NCBI GenBank assembly: GCA_017459225.1
Contig: JAFUDL010000526.1
Coordinates: 1 to 9,006 of the forward strand
Direction of reading: 5' to 3'
DNA from: Kiritimatiellia bacterium
GTDB lineage: Bacteria > Verrucomicrobiota > Kiritimatiellia > RFP12 > UBA1067
DNA length: 9,006 bases
The position numbers were made by a program, and so were the translations under genes. Positions 1 to 6,261 of the stretch are shown here, in pieces. The first letter of the stretch is position 1. Each line of letters starts with the position of its first letter. Below the pieces are notes generated by a model. It was given only the letters and a program-made list of their open reading frames with translations. It was not told the DNA's origin and did no database searches.

Positions 1-169
1 ACATTGTCCTGCGGGTGCACCTTGAACATTCAGAATCGTGGCAGTTTGAGAATCGGCAAATGGGCGCGGGCGAGTTAGCCCGCGCGCCAAAGGCAAGTTG
101 TTTCAAACAAGTTGTTTTCTTTCAATTCAGCGGAAAGCGCTGCGGTGAATTTTACGCAGATGCGCCCCA
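1..169. other. Region after bioB, no confident gene
   Basis: I see no gene here with family-level support. On the minus strand a 31-codon reading frame begins at an ATG that overlaps the bioB stop (TGATG, bases 172-168) and ends at a TAA at 77-75. It has no Shine-Dalgarno sequence and no recognisable motif. Another minus-strand frame (about bases 120-1) is open to the window edge and would be Cys-rich near the end, but it has no convincing start. The stretch at about 93-116 contains the short palindrome TTGTTTCAAACAA within a direct repeat of CAAGTTGTTT. A GC hairpin is listed separately. Confidence 0.5.
62..88. other. GC-rich hairpin downstream of bioB
   Basis: An inverted repeat pairs GCGCGGGC with GCCCGCGC around a 6-base loop, giving 8 perfect base pairs; the stem can extend past one mismatch. 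It lies about 80 bases beyond the bioB stop. Neither strand has a T-tract right after the stem, so it is not a textbook intrinsic terminator. It could still slow polymerase or protect the 3' end of the bioB transcript, or be a dispersed palindromic element. On the minus strand the loop contains the TAA that ends the small frame starting at the bioB stop. Confidence 0.5.
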
Positions 170-1108
170 TCACCGGCCGACGGAAAAGCCCGCCCGAACG
201 GCAAGAGACCGGTCATCGTCGAAATCTGCGCCGGGAGTCGTGAGAAGCGGCCCCGCAATGCCGGCCGACATTCCCACGTAGATGCACTTCGCCGCCGTTT
301 CGTCGCTCATGTCGCGGCGTCCGCCGGCGAAACGGAGCGGCGTGGAGGGATTGACGAGCCGCAGCACCGCCACCGAATCAACCACGCGCTCCGGGTCGAG
401 GATGCCGCGATCACCAAGGGGAGTCCCCTCAATCGGATGCAGCACGTTGACGGGAATCGAATCAGGCGCAATCTCCTTGAGCGCAAAGGCGAATTCCACG
501 AGTTGTTCGTCTGTCTCGCCCATGCCGATGATTCCGCCACAGCAGATTTGGAAACCAAGCCGCTTGGCCGCATGGATCGTGGTAAGTTTATCCGCAGTCG
601 TGTGCGTGGTGCAGAGCGAGGGAAAGAGCGACGGCGCCGTTTCAAGATTGCAGTGGACGCGCTGGAGTCCTGCGGCCTTGAGCTTCACGAGGTCGTCTTC
701 CGAAAGGAGTCCGAGCGAGGCGCAGAGACAGATTTCTGGCACGGCTGTGCGCATCGCGCGCAAAGCCACGCATACATTCTCCACATCATCGTGTGAGAGG
801 CATCTGCCCGACGTGACGATGCCGATGCGGTCGGCGCCGTTTGCCGCCGCCTCCTGCGCGGCCTTCACGCACGCCTCGGTTCCCACCCAGCCGTATGTCT
901 CGCAATTGGTCTTCCAGTGCGCGGACTGCGCGCACCATTTGCAGTTCTCGCTGCAGCGTCCTGATCGCGCGTTGATGATCGAGCAGAAGTCAAAACGCTT
1001 CTCCACGCAGCGCTCCGTCACCTCGTGCGCCCTTTCGCGCAGCTCCCCGCGCCGCTCTGGCCTCAACAGCGCCAATGCCTCATATTTTGCAATACTATGC
1101 AGCTCCAT
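170..1108 (-). CDS. bioB: Biotin synthase BioB (radical SAM)
   Basis: BioB inserts sulfur into dethiobiotin, the last step of biotin synthesis, in the cytoplasm. The 312-residue protein carries the radical SAM motif CSENCKWC (Cys52, 56, 59), the family stretch NARSGRCSENCKWCAQSAH, GGIIGMGET near 191-199, and LLTTPG near 288-293. The length is normal for a complete BioB. I chose ATG 1108 because AGAAGGAAGG lies just before it. The alternative ATG at 1138 abuts the upstream stop and would add ten residues (MAGGRERRKV) that are simply the purine-rich ribosome-binding stretch translated. Oddity: the position of E. coli Cys97 is Gly96 here (RIGIVTSG in place of RFCMGAAW). Cys127 and Cys189/190 match E. 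coli Cys128 and Cys188, and extra cysteines occur at 103, 129 and 153 (HCNLET in place of NHNLDT). This suggests the anaerobe-type (type II) enzyme with a different auxiliary cluster. No bioA, bioD or bioF is in the window. Confidence 0.95.
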   Translation of the reverse strand: MELHSIAKYEALALLRPERRGELRERAHEVTERCVEKRFDFCSIINARSGRCSENCKWCAQSAHWKTNCETYGWVGTEACVKAAQEAAANGADRIGIVTSGRCLSHDDVENVCVALRAMRTAVPEICLCASLGLLSEDDLVKLKAAGLQRVHCNLETAPSLFPSLCTTHTTADKLTTIHAAKRLGFQICCGGIIGMGETDEQLVEFAFALKEIAPDSIPVNVLHPIEGTPLGDRGILDPERVVDSVAVLRLVNPSTPLRFAGGRRDMSDETAAKCIYVGMSAGIAGPLLTTPGADFDDDRSLAVRAGFSVGR

Positions 1109-1138
1109 AACCTTCCTTCTTTCTCTCCCACCTGCCAT

Positions 1139-2371
1139 TCAATCGGCAAGACGTACCGTTACCTTGAAGAATTGTGCCGCCGCCCTCTGTCCTGGCACAT
1201 ATTCCTGTACATCTCCTGTTCCGGCGATTTCCGCTACTGGAGTTTCCGGCCAACCATCGGACAAACTATGCGTCATATATACAGAATAGACACGCCCTTT
1301 GACTGTTTGCCATTTCAACGCAAAGTTCGTTGTGCCCACACCATTCGATGGTCGACGACCGACGGCAAGGAGCCGAACCGCAGATTGCAGCTCAATGTTC
1401 GGCGGCGCTTCAGTGATTGGCACAATCGAAATTGCAAACTTCGAATTACTGTTGGTAGGATTGGTGTATGCCACGAACTCACCATAGTTGGACATACCGT
1501 CGCTATCATTATCGGCTGATGCGTCCAATCCAATCTTAGATCCGTTCCGGGAGAAACGCGCTTCCCACCAGTTGGGAATACCATCACCATCCCAGTCGTA
1601 GTAGAGTCCGCCGGTATCGCAAATGAAACCGTTGGAAACTTTGACCACTGCAAACGTTGTGTCGAACGTCGGATTACCGCCGATGTAAAGAACTCGTGTA
1701 TCGGTTTCAAAAGCATCGTTGCTTTCTGAAACGGAATTCGTCCAGTCGTTCGCAACAATCGGATTCGTCCCCGCGTTGTATTCCTCGAGATTTGTTCTTC
1801 CATCGCCATCCGAATCGACATGCGAATCGGCGACATTTGGATTCAAGCCATATAAAGTCTCCCACCAGTCCGGCAGACCATCCTTGTCGGCATCAAGCGC
1901 GCGTCCTGCCGTGTTGGCCATGAAAAGCCCCGAAAGCCCCCACACTTCCACCAAGTCCCATCCGCCAACGGCCGATGATTCAATCCATGTATCGACAACA
2001 TGTCGTCCGCTTGTGGCAACTGACGCAAGATAATCCTCCGCAACAATCGGGTTCGTGCCGGCATTGTATTCTTCAAGGTTCGTCCGCCCGTCTCCGTCTT
2101 GGTCAGCCGCCGCATCGACATTGTCGCCGACAAGCCCGTAACGCGATTCCCATTCATCCGGTATGCCGTTGTCGTTAACATCTGCCGCACGTGTCACCGT
2201 CGCCGCGCTGAACCGTGACGAGAACCCCTCCGCCTCATAGCTCACCCAGGCATCAGGCGTGACGCCGCTTGATTTGTATCGTGCGTCAAAGGTAAACGCC
2301 GGCGATACGGCATCATCGGCAAAGATAACACCGCCCATCAAGGCAATCACGCTGGCAACAACGCCTCTCAT
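1139..2371 (-). CDS. Secreted protein with three calcium-binding D-rich modules
   Basis: Residues 1-18 form a signal peptide (hydrophobic core VVASVIALMGGVIF, likely cleavage after IFA). Three modules follow at about 64-111, 160-207 and 259-306. Each has a first D-rich turn, then IPDEW/LPDWW/IPNWW, a short helix, then a second turn of the DxDGDGxxNxxE type and a TNP ending. These resemble thrombospondin type-3/EF-hand-like calcium loops, so calcium binding is inferred. The C-terminal 60 residues (KGRVYSVYMTHSLSDGW to FFKVTVRL) look like the small beta domain that ends many Verrucomicrobiota exported proteins. I see no LPXTG or PEP-CTERM anchor. The start overlaps the upstream stop as ATGA, with GGAAG 8 bases before the ATG, so it is translationally coupled to the AlbA_2 gene. 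The role is probably structural or adhesive at the cell surface; the ligand is unknown. Confidence 0.85.
   Translation of the reverse strand: MRGVVASVIALMGGVIFADDAVSPAFTFDARYKSSGVTPDAWVSYEAEGFSSRFSAATVTRAADVNDNGIPDEWESRYGLVGDNVDAAADQDGDGRTNLEEYNAGTNPIVAEDYLASVATSGRHVVDTWIESSAVGGWDLVEVWGLSGLFMANTAGRALDADKDGLPDWWETLYGLNPNVADSHVDSDGDGRTNLEEYNAGTNPIVANDWTNSVSESNDAFETDTRVLYIGGNPTFDTTFAVVKVSNGFICDTGGLYYDWDGDGIPNWWEARFSRNGSKIGLDASADNDSDGMSNYGEFVAYTNPTNSNSKFAISIVPITEAPPNIELQSAVRLLAVGRRPSNGVGTTNFALKWQTVKGRVYSVYMTHSLSDGWPETPVAEIAGTGDVQEYVPGQRAAAQFFKVTVRLAD
1454..2182 (-). repeat. Three-fold internal module repeat in the secreted protein gene
   Basis: The region encodes three copies of a roughly 48-residue calcium module spaced about 96-99 residues apart. 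The first two share an identical core from GDGRTNLEEY through NAGTNPIVA, and their DNA is still clearly alike (around 2039-2104 and 1751-1813), with mostly silent differences. The third has diverged (DSDGMSNYGEFVAYTNP). This points to an older duplication plus a more recent duplication or gene conversion of the first two modules. Confidence 0.8.
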
Positions 2372-4008
2372 ATCAAGAACTTCCAGACGCCTCCATTTGC
2401 CGGTCCCACATGCTCAAGCACATGGGCTTGTTTCAATATCTCTTGATATCGGATAATTGACCGCAATGGAATGTCTAATTCCCTCGCCAAACTACTATTT
2501 GAGCCACCAGAATCTCTCATGTGAACATACATCTTTGCGCATTTTTCGGCGATTCCATCTCGTAACGTGGGGAAAGCAGCGTTCACAGCTTGACAAACCT
2601 CTTCTTCAACTTTTTTGGGTGTCGCCTCGCCGTCTTTTGGTGCCACTTTTAGTGCCACTTCTCCAGTTTTTGGTGCCACTTTTAATGCCACTTCTCCAGT
2701 TTTTGGTGCCACTTCTTGGGTAGTGCCTGTTTTTTCTTGGGTAGCACCCGCATTTTCTTGGGGAGTTGCTGCATCTTCCTCAAGTTCGATCTGAACCGTC
2801 ACTGTTGTCTGGTCTGGTTGATAGGTTTCCGTTATCGTCGGCTCTTCGTAGCCATATTCTTTCCAGATTGAGTAGATGTCAGAAAGCCCCGTGCCCGAGC
2901 GTTCGCCGATGTTGATCAACGCGAAGATGTTGAAGATGCGGGAATTGCGCGCGTCGCTTCTGCCGCCTCCAATCGCCGCCTCCTTTGACATGCGCAGACA
3001 GCCCGGATTGCGGAACATAAGCCTGCGGAATCGCTTTTCAATGACGATGCCCTGCCGCCCGTGGTAGTCGGCATGGATGAGCGCATTGGCCAGCAATTCG
3101 CGCAACGCCTTGTGGACCTTCGTCTCGTTGATGCGCAGCCCCCGTTCGTCAAGCCGAAACGGAACCTTCACCGACGACGTGACCTTGTCGTATATCCTAA
3201 AGTAGAAGTCGATGATGTTGCCGCTCCACGTCGCGTCATGCGCGGCCACGCGATCCGTCCAGCGCGACCCATCCGCGACACCTTCGCGGTAGTCGAGAAA
3301 GTAATTCGGGAGCACATTCGATATCGTCACAAAATCGCCGAAGCAGATGAGGCCGGCGAGCATCGGACGCACCACGCCCTTGGTGTCCTTACGCGCCGCA
3401 CCGATCTTCACCAGAAACTCGTCGTCGGGAATCCGAGTCCATGCATGTTCCGGCTTCGACTGTCCGAATATCAGGCGATAGCGTGCGATCGACTCCTGGT
3501 TCAGGTCGGCGATCGTCATATCCTCCATCAGACACGTATCGGCCGTCTCGGGACACTTGTCGCGAATCATCGCCTCGACCGCCTCTTTCGAACAATGGTA
3601 GTCGCCTTCGCCATTGCGACGAAACGTTCCGCGAAAGACATCGTGCCCGACATAGACGGGCCGTTCCGTCCGCTCGGCACGCGGCACTTCAACGACGACA
3701 AGCGTCTTCCCCTGACAATCAACCTTGTACACCTGATGGTTGAACAGAACATTCGCACTCACGCGCTGCGGATTGTTCGCCGCGTTCCAGACATCCGCCA
3801 CAAGTTTGTTGGCATTGGCGACGCCGACAACCGAATGCTTTCCGCCATCCTCCTTGACGCCGAGAATGATAACGCCGCCGTCGGTGTTTGCGAATGCGCT
3901 GTACGACTCCCAGAACGAAGCCGGCACACCGCCCTTCGCTAACTTGAACTCGACGGCATCCGTCTCGCTCTTGGTGAGCAACCGCCTTATGTCATCCTTC
4001 GTCAGCAT
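2368..4008 (-). CDS. AlbA_2 / HATPase_c_4 / winged-helix protein
   Basis: This 546-residue cytoplasmic protein has the layout of the RecG-like/Schlafen AlbA_2 family, annotated as ATP-binding or putative transcriptional regulators. The N-terminal AlbA_2 domain (about 12-150) shows ETDAVEFK and FANTDGGVIILGV. The middle domain (about 290-410) resembles HATPase_c_4, with an N-box-like LRELLANALIHADY (302-315) and a G-box-like GERSGTGLSDI (368-378). A hydrophilic repetitive linker follows (about 413-470). The C-terminal domain (about 478-546) looks like a winged helix (SSLARELDIPLRSIIRY). No signal peptide is visible. The start lies 3 bases after the upstream stop with only a weak GGCGAG before it, and the end overlaps the next gene as ATGA. 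A DNA-binding regulator of the operon is the likeliest role; a defence or stress function is possible for the family. The target and the need for ATP are unknown. Confidence 0.85.
   Translation of the reverse strand: MLTKDDIRRLLTKSETDAVEFKLAKGGVPASFWESYSAFANTDGGVIILGVKEDGGKHSVVGVANANKLVADVWNAANNPQRVSANVLFNHQVYKVDCQGKTLVVVEVPRAERTERPVYVGHDVFRGTFRRNGEGDYHCSKEAVEAMIRDKCPETADTCLMEDMTIADLNQESIARYRLIFGQSKPEHAWTRIPDDEFLVKIGAARKDTKGVVRPMLAGLICFGDFVTISNVLPNYFLDYREGVADGSRWTDRVAAHDATWSGNIIDFYFRIYDKVTSSVKVPFRLDERGLRINETKVHKALRELLANALIHADYHGRQGIVIEKRFRRLMFRNPGCLRMSKEAAIGGGRSDARNSRIFNIFALINIGERSGTGLSDIYSIWKEYGYEEPTITETYQPDQTTVTVQIELEEDAATPQENAGATQEKTGTTQEVAPKTGEVALKVAPKTGEVALKVAPKDGEATPKKVEEEVCQAVNAAFPTLRDGIAEKCAKMYVHMRDSGGSNSSLARELDIPLRSIIRYQEILKQAHVLEHVGPANGGVWKFLI
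2614..2766 (-). repeat. Two nested tandem repeats in the AlbA_2 linker
   Basis: Bases 2712-2614 hold three 33-base units encoding VAPKTGEVALK twice and then VAPKDGEATPK. The first two units are nearly identical in DNA. Directly before them, bases 2766-2704 encode three 7-residue (21-base) units: TPQENAG, ATQEKTG and TTQEVAP. Both periods are multiples of 3, so copy-number change would keep the frame while changing the tether between the ATPase and winged-helix domains. Related AlbA_2 proteins often have short repetitive linkers at this point, which is family knowledge from memory. Confidence 0.85.
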
Positions 4009-4011
4009 AAA

Positions 4012-5682
4012 TCACTCGCCTGCCGCTCGTGGTATCGTCCAGATTTCAAGGTCGTCAATGCCAACACTTCCATCAACCTGAAAATAAAACCCTTCCGCAT
4101 TCGGTTCTTTTGCAATTAGAGAGCGCGACACCATACTATCGTTAGAAAAAGTGAACCGATTATTCCAAGTTGAACCATTATTCAACACCGTGTAGAAATA
4201 AAGACAGTTGCCTGACATCTGCACCACCTTAAACCTTACAAACATCACATCTTCATTTAACGCTGGCAGATACACTCGGCTTCCATTAGCGAATCGAATG
4301 TACTTATTTCCACTCGATTCAACACAAGAAACCGTGTTTGATACAACCCATTGCCCAATACTTGAACTCACATTGAGTGAACCAGTCGTATTCGTAAAGG
4401 TATTCCAACTGTCAAATGTTTCCTTGCCAAGCAACTTCGCCGAACTGATATTAAGAACAGAACGCCTCGCGATTCTAAAACCTGCTGCAGAATAACTAGG
4501 AGTACCCGCCCTATAATAAAGCATAAGCGATTCCGCGGAACCATTATACGAACCTCCCCTTGTCACATAATAATAGTCACCATTAAACCCAATATTACGA
4601 TTTCTTTCAGAATACAAATTCTCCTGTTGCTCATAAGACTCAACTGGATATGAAACGGATGGATATGAAATGTATTGGTAATATGAACACGTCCATTCTG
4701 GCGCATTACCAATTACATCGTACAAGCCATATCCATTTATTGTATCTGGACCAACTGGTGTTTGATTCCCATCATAGTATCCAACTGGAGTTCTTCCTCT
4801 TTCATAAGGATCACCTGAATTATAATAATTCGCGTACCCTCCACTAATAGTATTTCCCCACGGATAGACAAGATGCTCATCTTGATCATCATGATCCGGA
4901 CCACGCGCAGCCTTTTCCCATTCGGCATCAGTAGGAAGATCGTAGCCATAGTAACGGCAGAAGGCTAACGCCCCTACCAGAGTGACAATAATTGGTTTAT
5001 TGGTTGAAGCACCTACCACCTCAAAGTTATTCACATTCCAACGAATGCTTTCGCTATCGCCAATAGACAACAATTTGTATTTGTCGTTACATCCTGGAAG
5101 CATGCCACTCTCAATGTAAACCTCACTCGTAGACCCATTGCGCGTGACATAGCCTGAAACAAGCGCCGCGTTCAGAAAGTCGCAGTACTGCTGAGCGGTG
5201 ATTTCGTACTTGCCGAGCCAGTAGCTCCACGGGATGTTCACGTGGCGGGAGGGGCCGCTACCTTCCGCGCCGCCGTCCTGTCCCATGAGGAAGCCGCCGG
5301 GCGGAACCTCGTTGCCCCACTCCATGCCGGGGAAACCCTGCGCGTCGATGGCGAACACCTTGACGCGCATCTGATCGGAATACTCGCCGTCCCAGTCCGT
5401 ACCCGCATCCCACACGATGTGCTTGCCCGTGCCGGGCGCGATTCCCTCGCCGATGTCGCCCGTGAGCGAAAAAGCCGGGACGGAATACTTCGCGCCGTCG
5501 TTGTCGGAGATTTCGATGCGCACCTTCAGGAGATCGTTGTCCGCATCGGCGGCATCGTAGTAGATGTCGACGAACTTCGTCCCCTCGCGCTGGCTCGCGC
5601 GCACGTTGGTGATGGCGGGCGGCGTGTTGGCGCACACGGCCAGCGCGGACATTGCCACGGCGATTCCAATCAGCTTCTTCAT
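4012..5682 (-). CDS. Secreted FGE/SUMF-fold protein lacking catalytic Cys
   Basis: The 556-residue protein starts at ATG 5682. It has AGGA 7 bases upstream, an ATGA overlap with the previous gene, and a signal peptide MKKLIGIAVAMSALAVCA. LAVC is an imperfect lipobox, so ordinary cleavage after VCA is also possible. Residues 21-115 form an Ig-like domain (KFVDIYYDAADADND, GTGKHIVWDAGTDWDGEYS). Residues about 124-408 are a formylglycine-generating-enzyme-like domain: VPPGGFLMG, KYEITAQQYCDFLN, LPTDAEWEKAAR, YPWGN, NGYGLYDVIGNAPEW, RGGSY, GFRIARR. The two active-site cysteines of true FGE, expected in the stretch after RGGSY, are absent (NGSAESLMLYYR), so sulfatase activation is unlikely; a binding or structural role fits better. 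Residues about 415-550 form a beta-rich, possibly lectin/LamG-like domain. The DNA changes from GC-rich at the 5' end to AT-rich from about 5170 on. A longer frame begins at 5751 but would remove the signal peptide from the N-terminus. Confidence 0.85.
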   Translation of the reverse strand: MKKLIGIAVAMSALAVCANTPPAITNVRASQREGTKFVDIYYDAADADNDLLKVRIEISDNDGAKYSVPAFSLTGDIGEGIAPGTGKHIVWDAGTDWDGEYSDQMRVKVFAIDAQGFPGMEWGNEVPPGGFLMGQDGGAEGSGPSRHVNIPWSYWLGKYEITAQQYCDFLNAALVSGYVTRNGSTSEVYIESGMLPGCNDKYKLLSIGDSESIRWNVNNFEVVGASTNKPIIVTLVGALAFCRYYGYDLPTDAEWEKAARGPDHDDQDEHLVYPWGNTISGGYANYYNSGDPYERGRTPVGYYDGNQTPVGPDTINGYGLYDVIGNAPEWTCSYYQYISYPSVSYPVESYEQQENLYSERNRNIGFNGDYYYVTRGGSYNGSAESLMLYYRAGTPSYSAAGFRIARRSVLNISSAKLLGKETFDSWNTFTNTTGSLNVSSSIGQWVVSNTVSCVESSGNKYIRFANGSRVYLPALNEDVMFVRFKVVQMSGNCLYFYTVLNNGSTWNNRFTFSNDSMVSRSLIAKEPNAEGFYFQVDGSVGIDDLEIWTIPRAAGE

Positions 5683-6203
5683 TTCGCGGTCCTTTCCTTC
5701 AACATCTTCTCGGCGTTCCTTTTGAGACGCATCGGTGAAATCTTCTGCCATTCCTGATTCGGCGCAACATCGGCCTCCGCCTTGAAAATCAGGTTCGTTT
5801 CGCTTATCCCGAATCTGACAAGCGGCAATGCGTTAGCAACCTCGATCGACGCATAGTTGATCGGCGCGTTGGTCGAGACGAACGAGAACGTCATCGTCTT
5901 GAGTCCGACAAGTTTTTCAAGCGGCAGAACGGCGTAGGGCTTCTCGCCGAACATGACGGGCGTCGCGCGCTCCTTGCGGTCACCGAAATCGGCAAGGATC
6001 GCGTCGTCGGGCGGCGGCGGTTCCTCGGCCTTCGCAAGCCGTGCCGCCTCCTCGGCAATCACCTCGCCCTTGCAGCCGCAGTTCGGACACATCAGCGCCC
6101 GCTTCGACACCTCGCGCCCACAATCAGGACATGGTATCAAAGTTCCTCCCCATGCCAGCAACGGCACGAGTGCGACGATAATCGTTTTCTGCGCTTTGTT
6201 CAT
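5679..6203 (-). CDS. Exported or membrane-anchored zinc-ribbon protein
   Basis: The 174-residue protein begins with a hydrophobic segment (residues 7-20, TIIVALVPLLAWGG) followed at once by a zinc ribbon, CPDC at 25-28 and CPNC at 39-42, with one more Cys at 44. A Glu/Ala-rich stretch and four prolines (about 48-66) lead to a C-terminal region of no recognised family (about 80-174), ending in a basic tail KRNAEKMLKERTAK. If the leader works as a signal peptide or anchor, the zinc ribbon lies outside the cytoplasmic membrane, which is uncommon for this fold. Start: ATG 6203 is favoured by codon, but TTG 6209 has a GAAG at 7 bases compared with 13 for the ATG, so two more residues are possible. 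It is the first gene after a strong promoter and overlaps the FGE-fold gene by ATGA. Function unknown. Confidence 0.75.
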   Translation of the reverse strand: MNKAQKTIIVALVPLLAWGGTLIPCPDCGREVSKRALMCPNCGCKGEVIAEEAARLAKAEEPPPPDDAILADFGDRKERATPVMFGEKPYAVLPLEKLVGLKTMTFSFVSTNAPINYASIEVANALPLVRFGISETNLIFKAEADVAPNQEWQKISPMRLKRNAEKMLKERTAK

Positions 6204-6231
6204 GAGCAAATAAAAACTTCAGACACACAAA

Positions 6232-6261
6232 ATTATACCACAGCCTCGCGTGCACTGTCAA
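6232..6261 (-). promoter_or_regulatory. Perfect sigma70 promoter inside the end of larE
   Basis: On the minus strand TTGACA (6261-6256) and TATAAT (6237-6232) are separated by 18 bases. The -10 is preceded by TGG, an extended -10. Both hexamers match the consensus exactly. The promoter overlaps the last codons and stop of larE. The expected start of transcription is near 6225, about 20 bases before the zinc-ribbon gene. It would drive the zinc-ribbon, FGE-fold, AlbA_2 and calcium-module genes and perhaps bioB. No operator or riboswitch fits in so short a leader. Confidence 0.8.

Noticed and set aside
62..88. Intrinsic terminator for bioB
   Set aside because: The stem is strong, but no T-tract follows on either strand.
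1109..1138. Upstream start for bioB
   Set aside because: The extra ten codons are the purine-rich ribosome-binding region. BioB homology starts after ATG 1108.
282..1289. A 335-codon plus-strand frame opposite bioB
   Set aside because: It is antisense to a clear bioB with all family motifs. The translation is Ser/Arg-rich with no motif, which is typical of a shadow in GC-rich DNA.
3061..3942. A 293-codon plus-strand frame opposite the AlbA_2 gene
   Set aside because: The minus strand encodes conserved AlbA_2 and HATPase motifs over the same bases. The plus-strand product has no recognisable domain.
4012..5682. Active sulfatase-modifying formylglycine-generating enzyme
   Set aside because: The catalytic cysteine pair after RGGSY is absent and no sulfatase gene is in the window.
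5683..5751. Upstream start for the FGE-fold gene
   Set aside because: It would bury the signal peptide 23 residues inside the protein and overlap the zinc-ribbon gene by about 70 bases. The ATG at 5682 has a good ribosome-binding site and an ATGA overlap.
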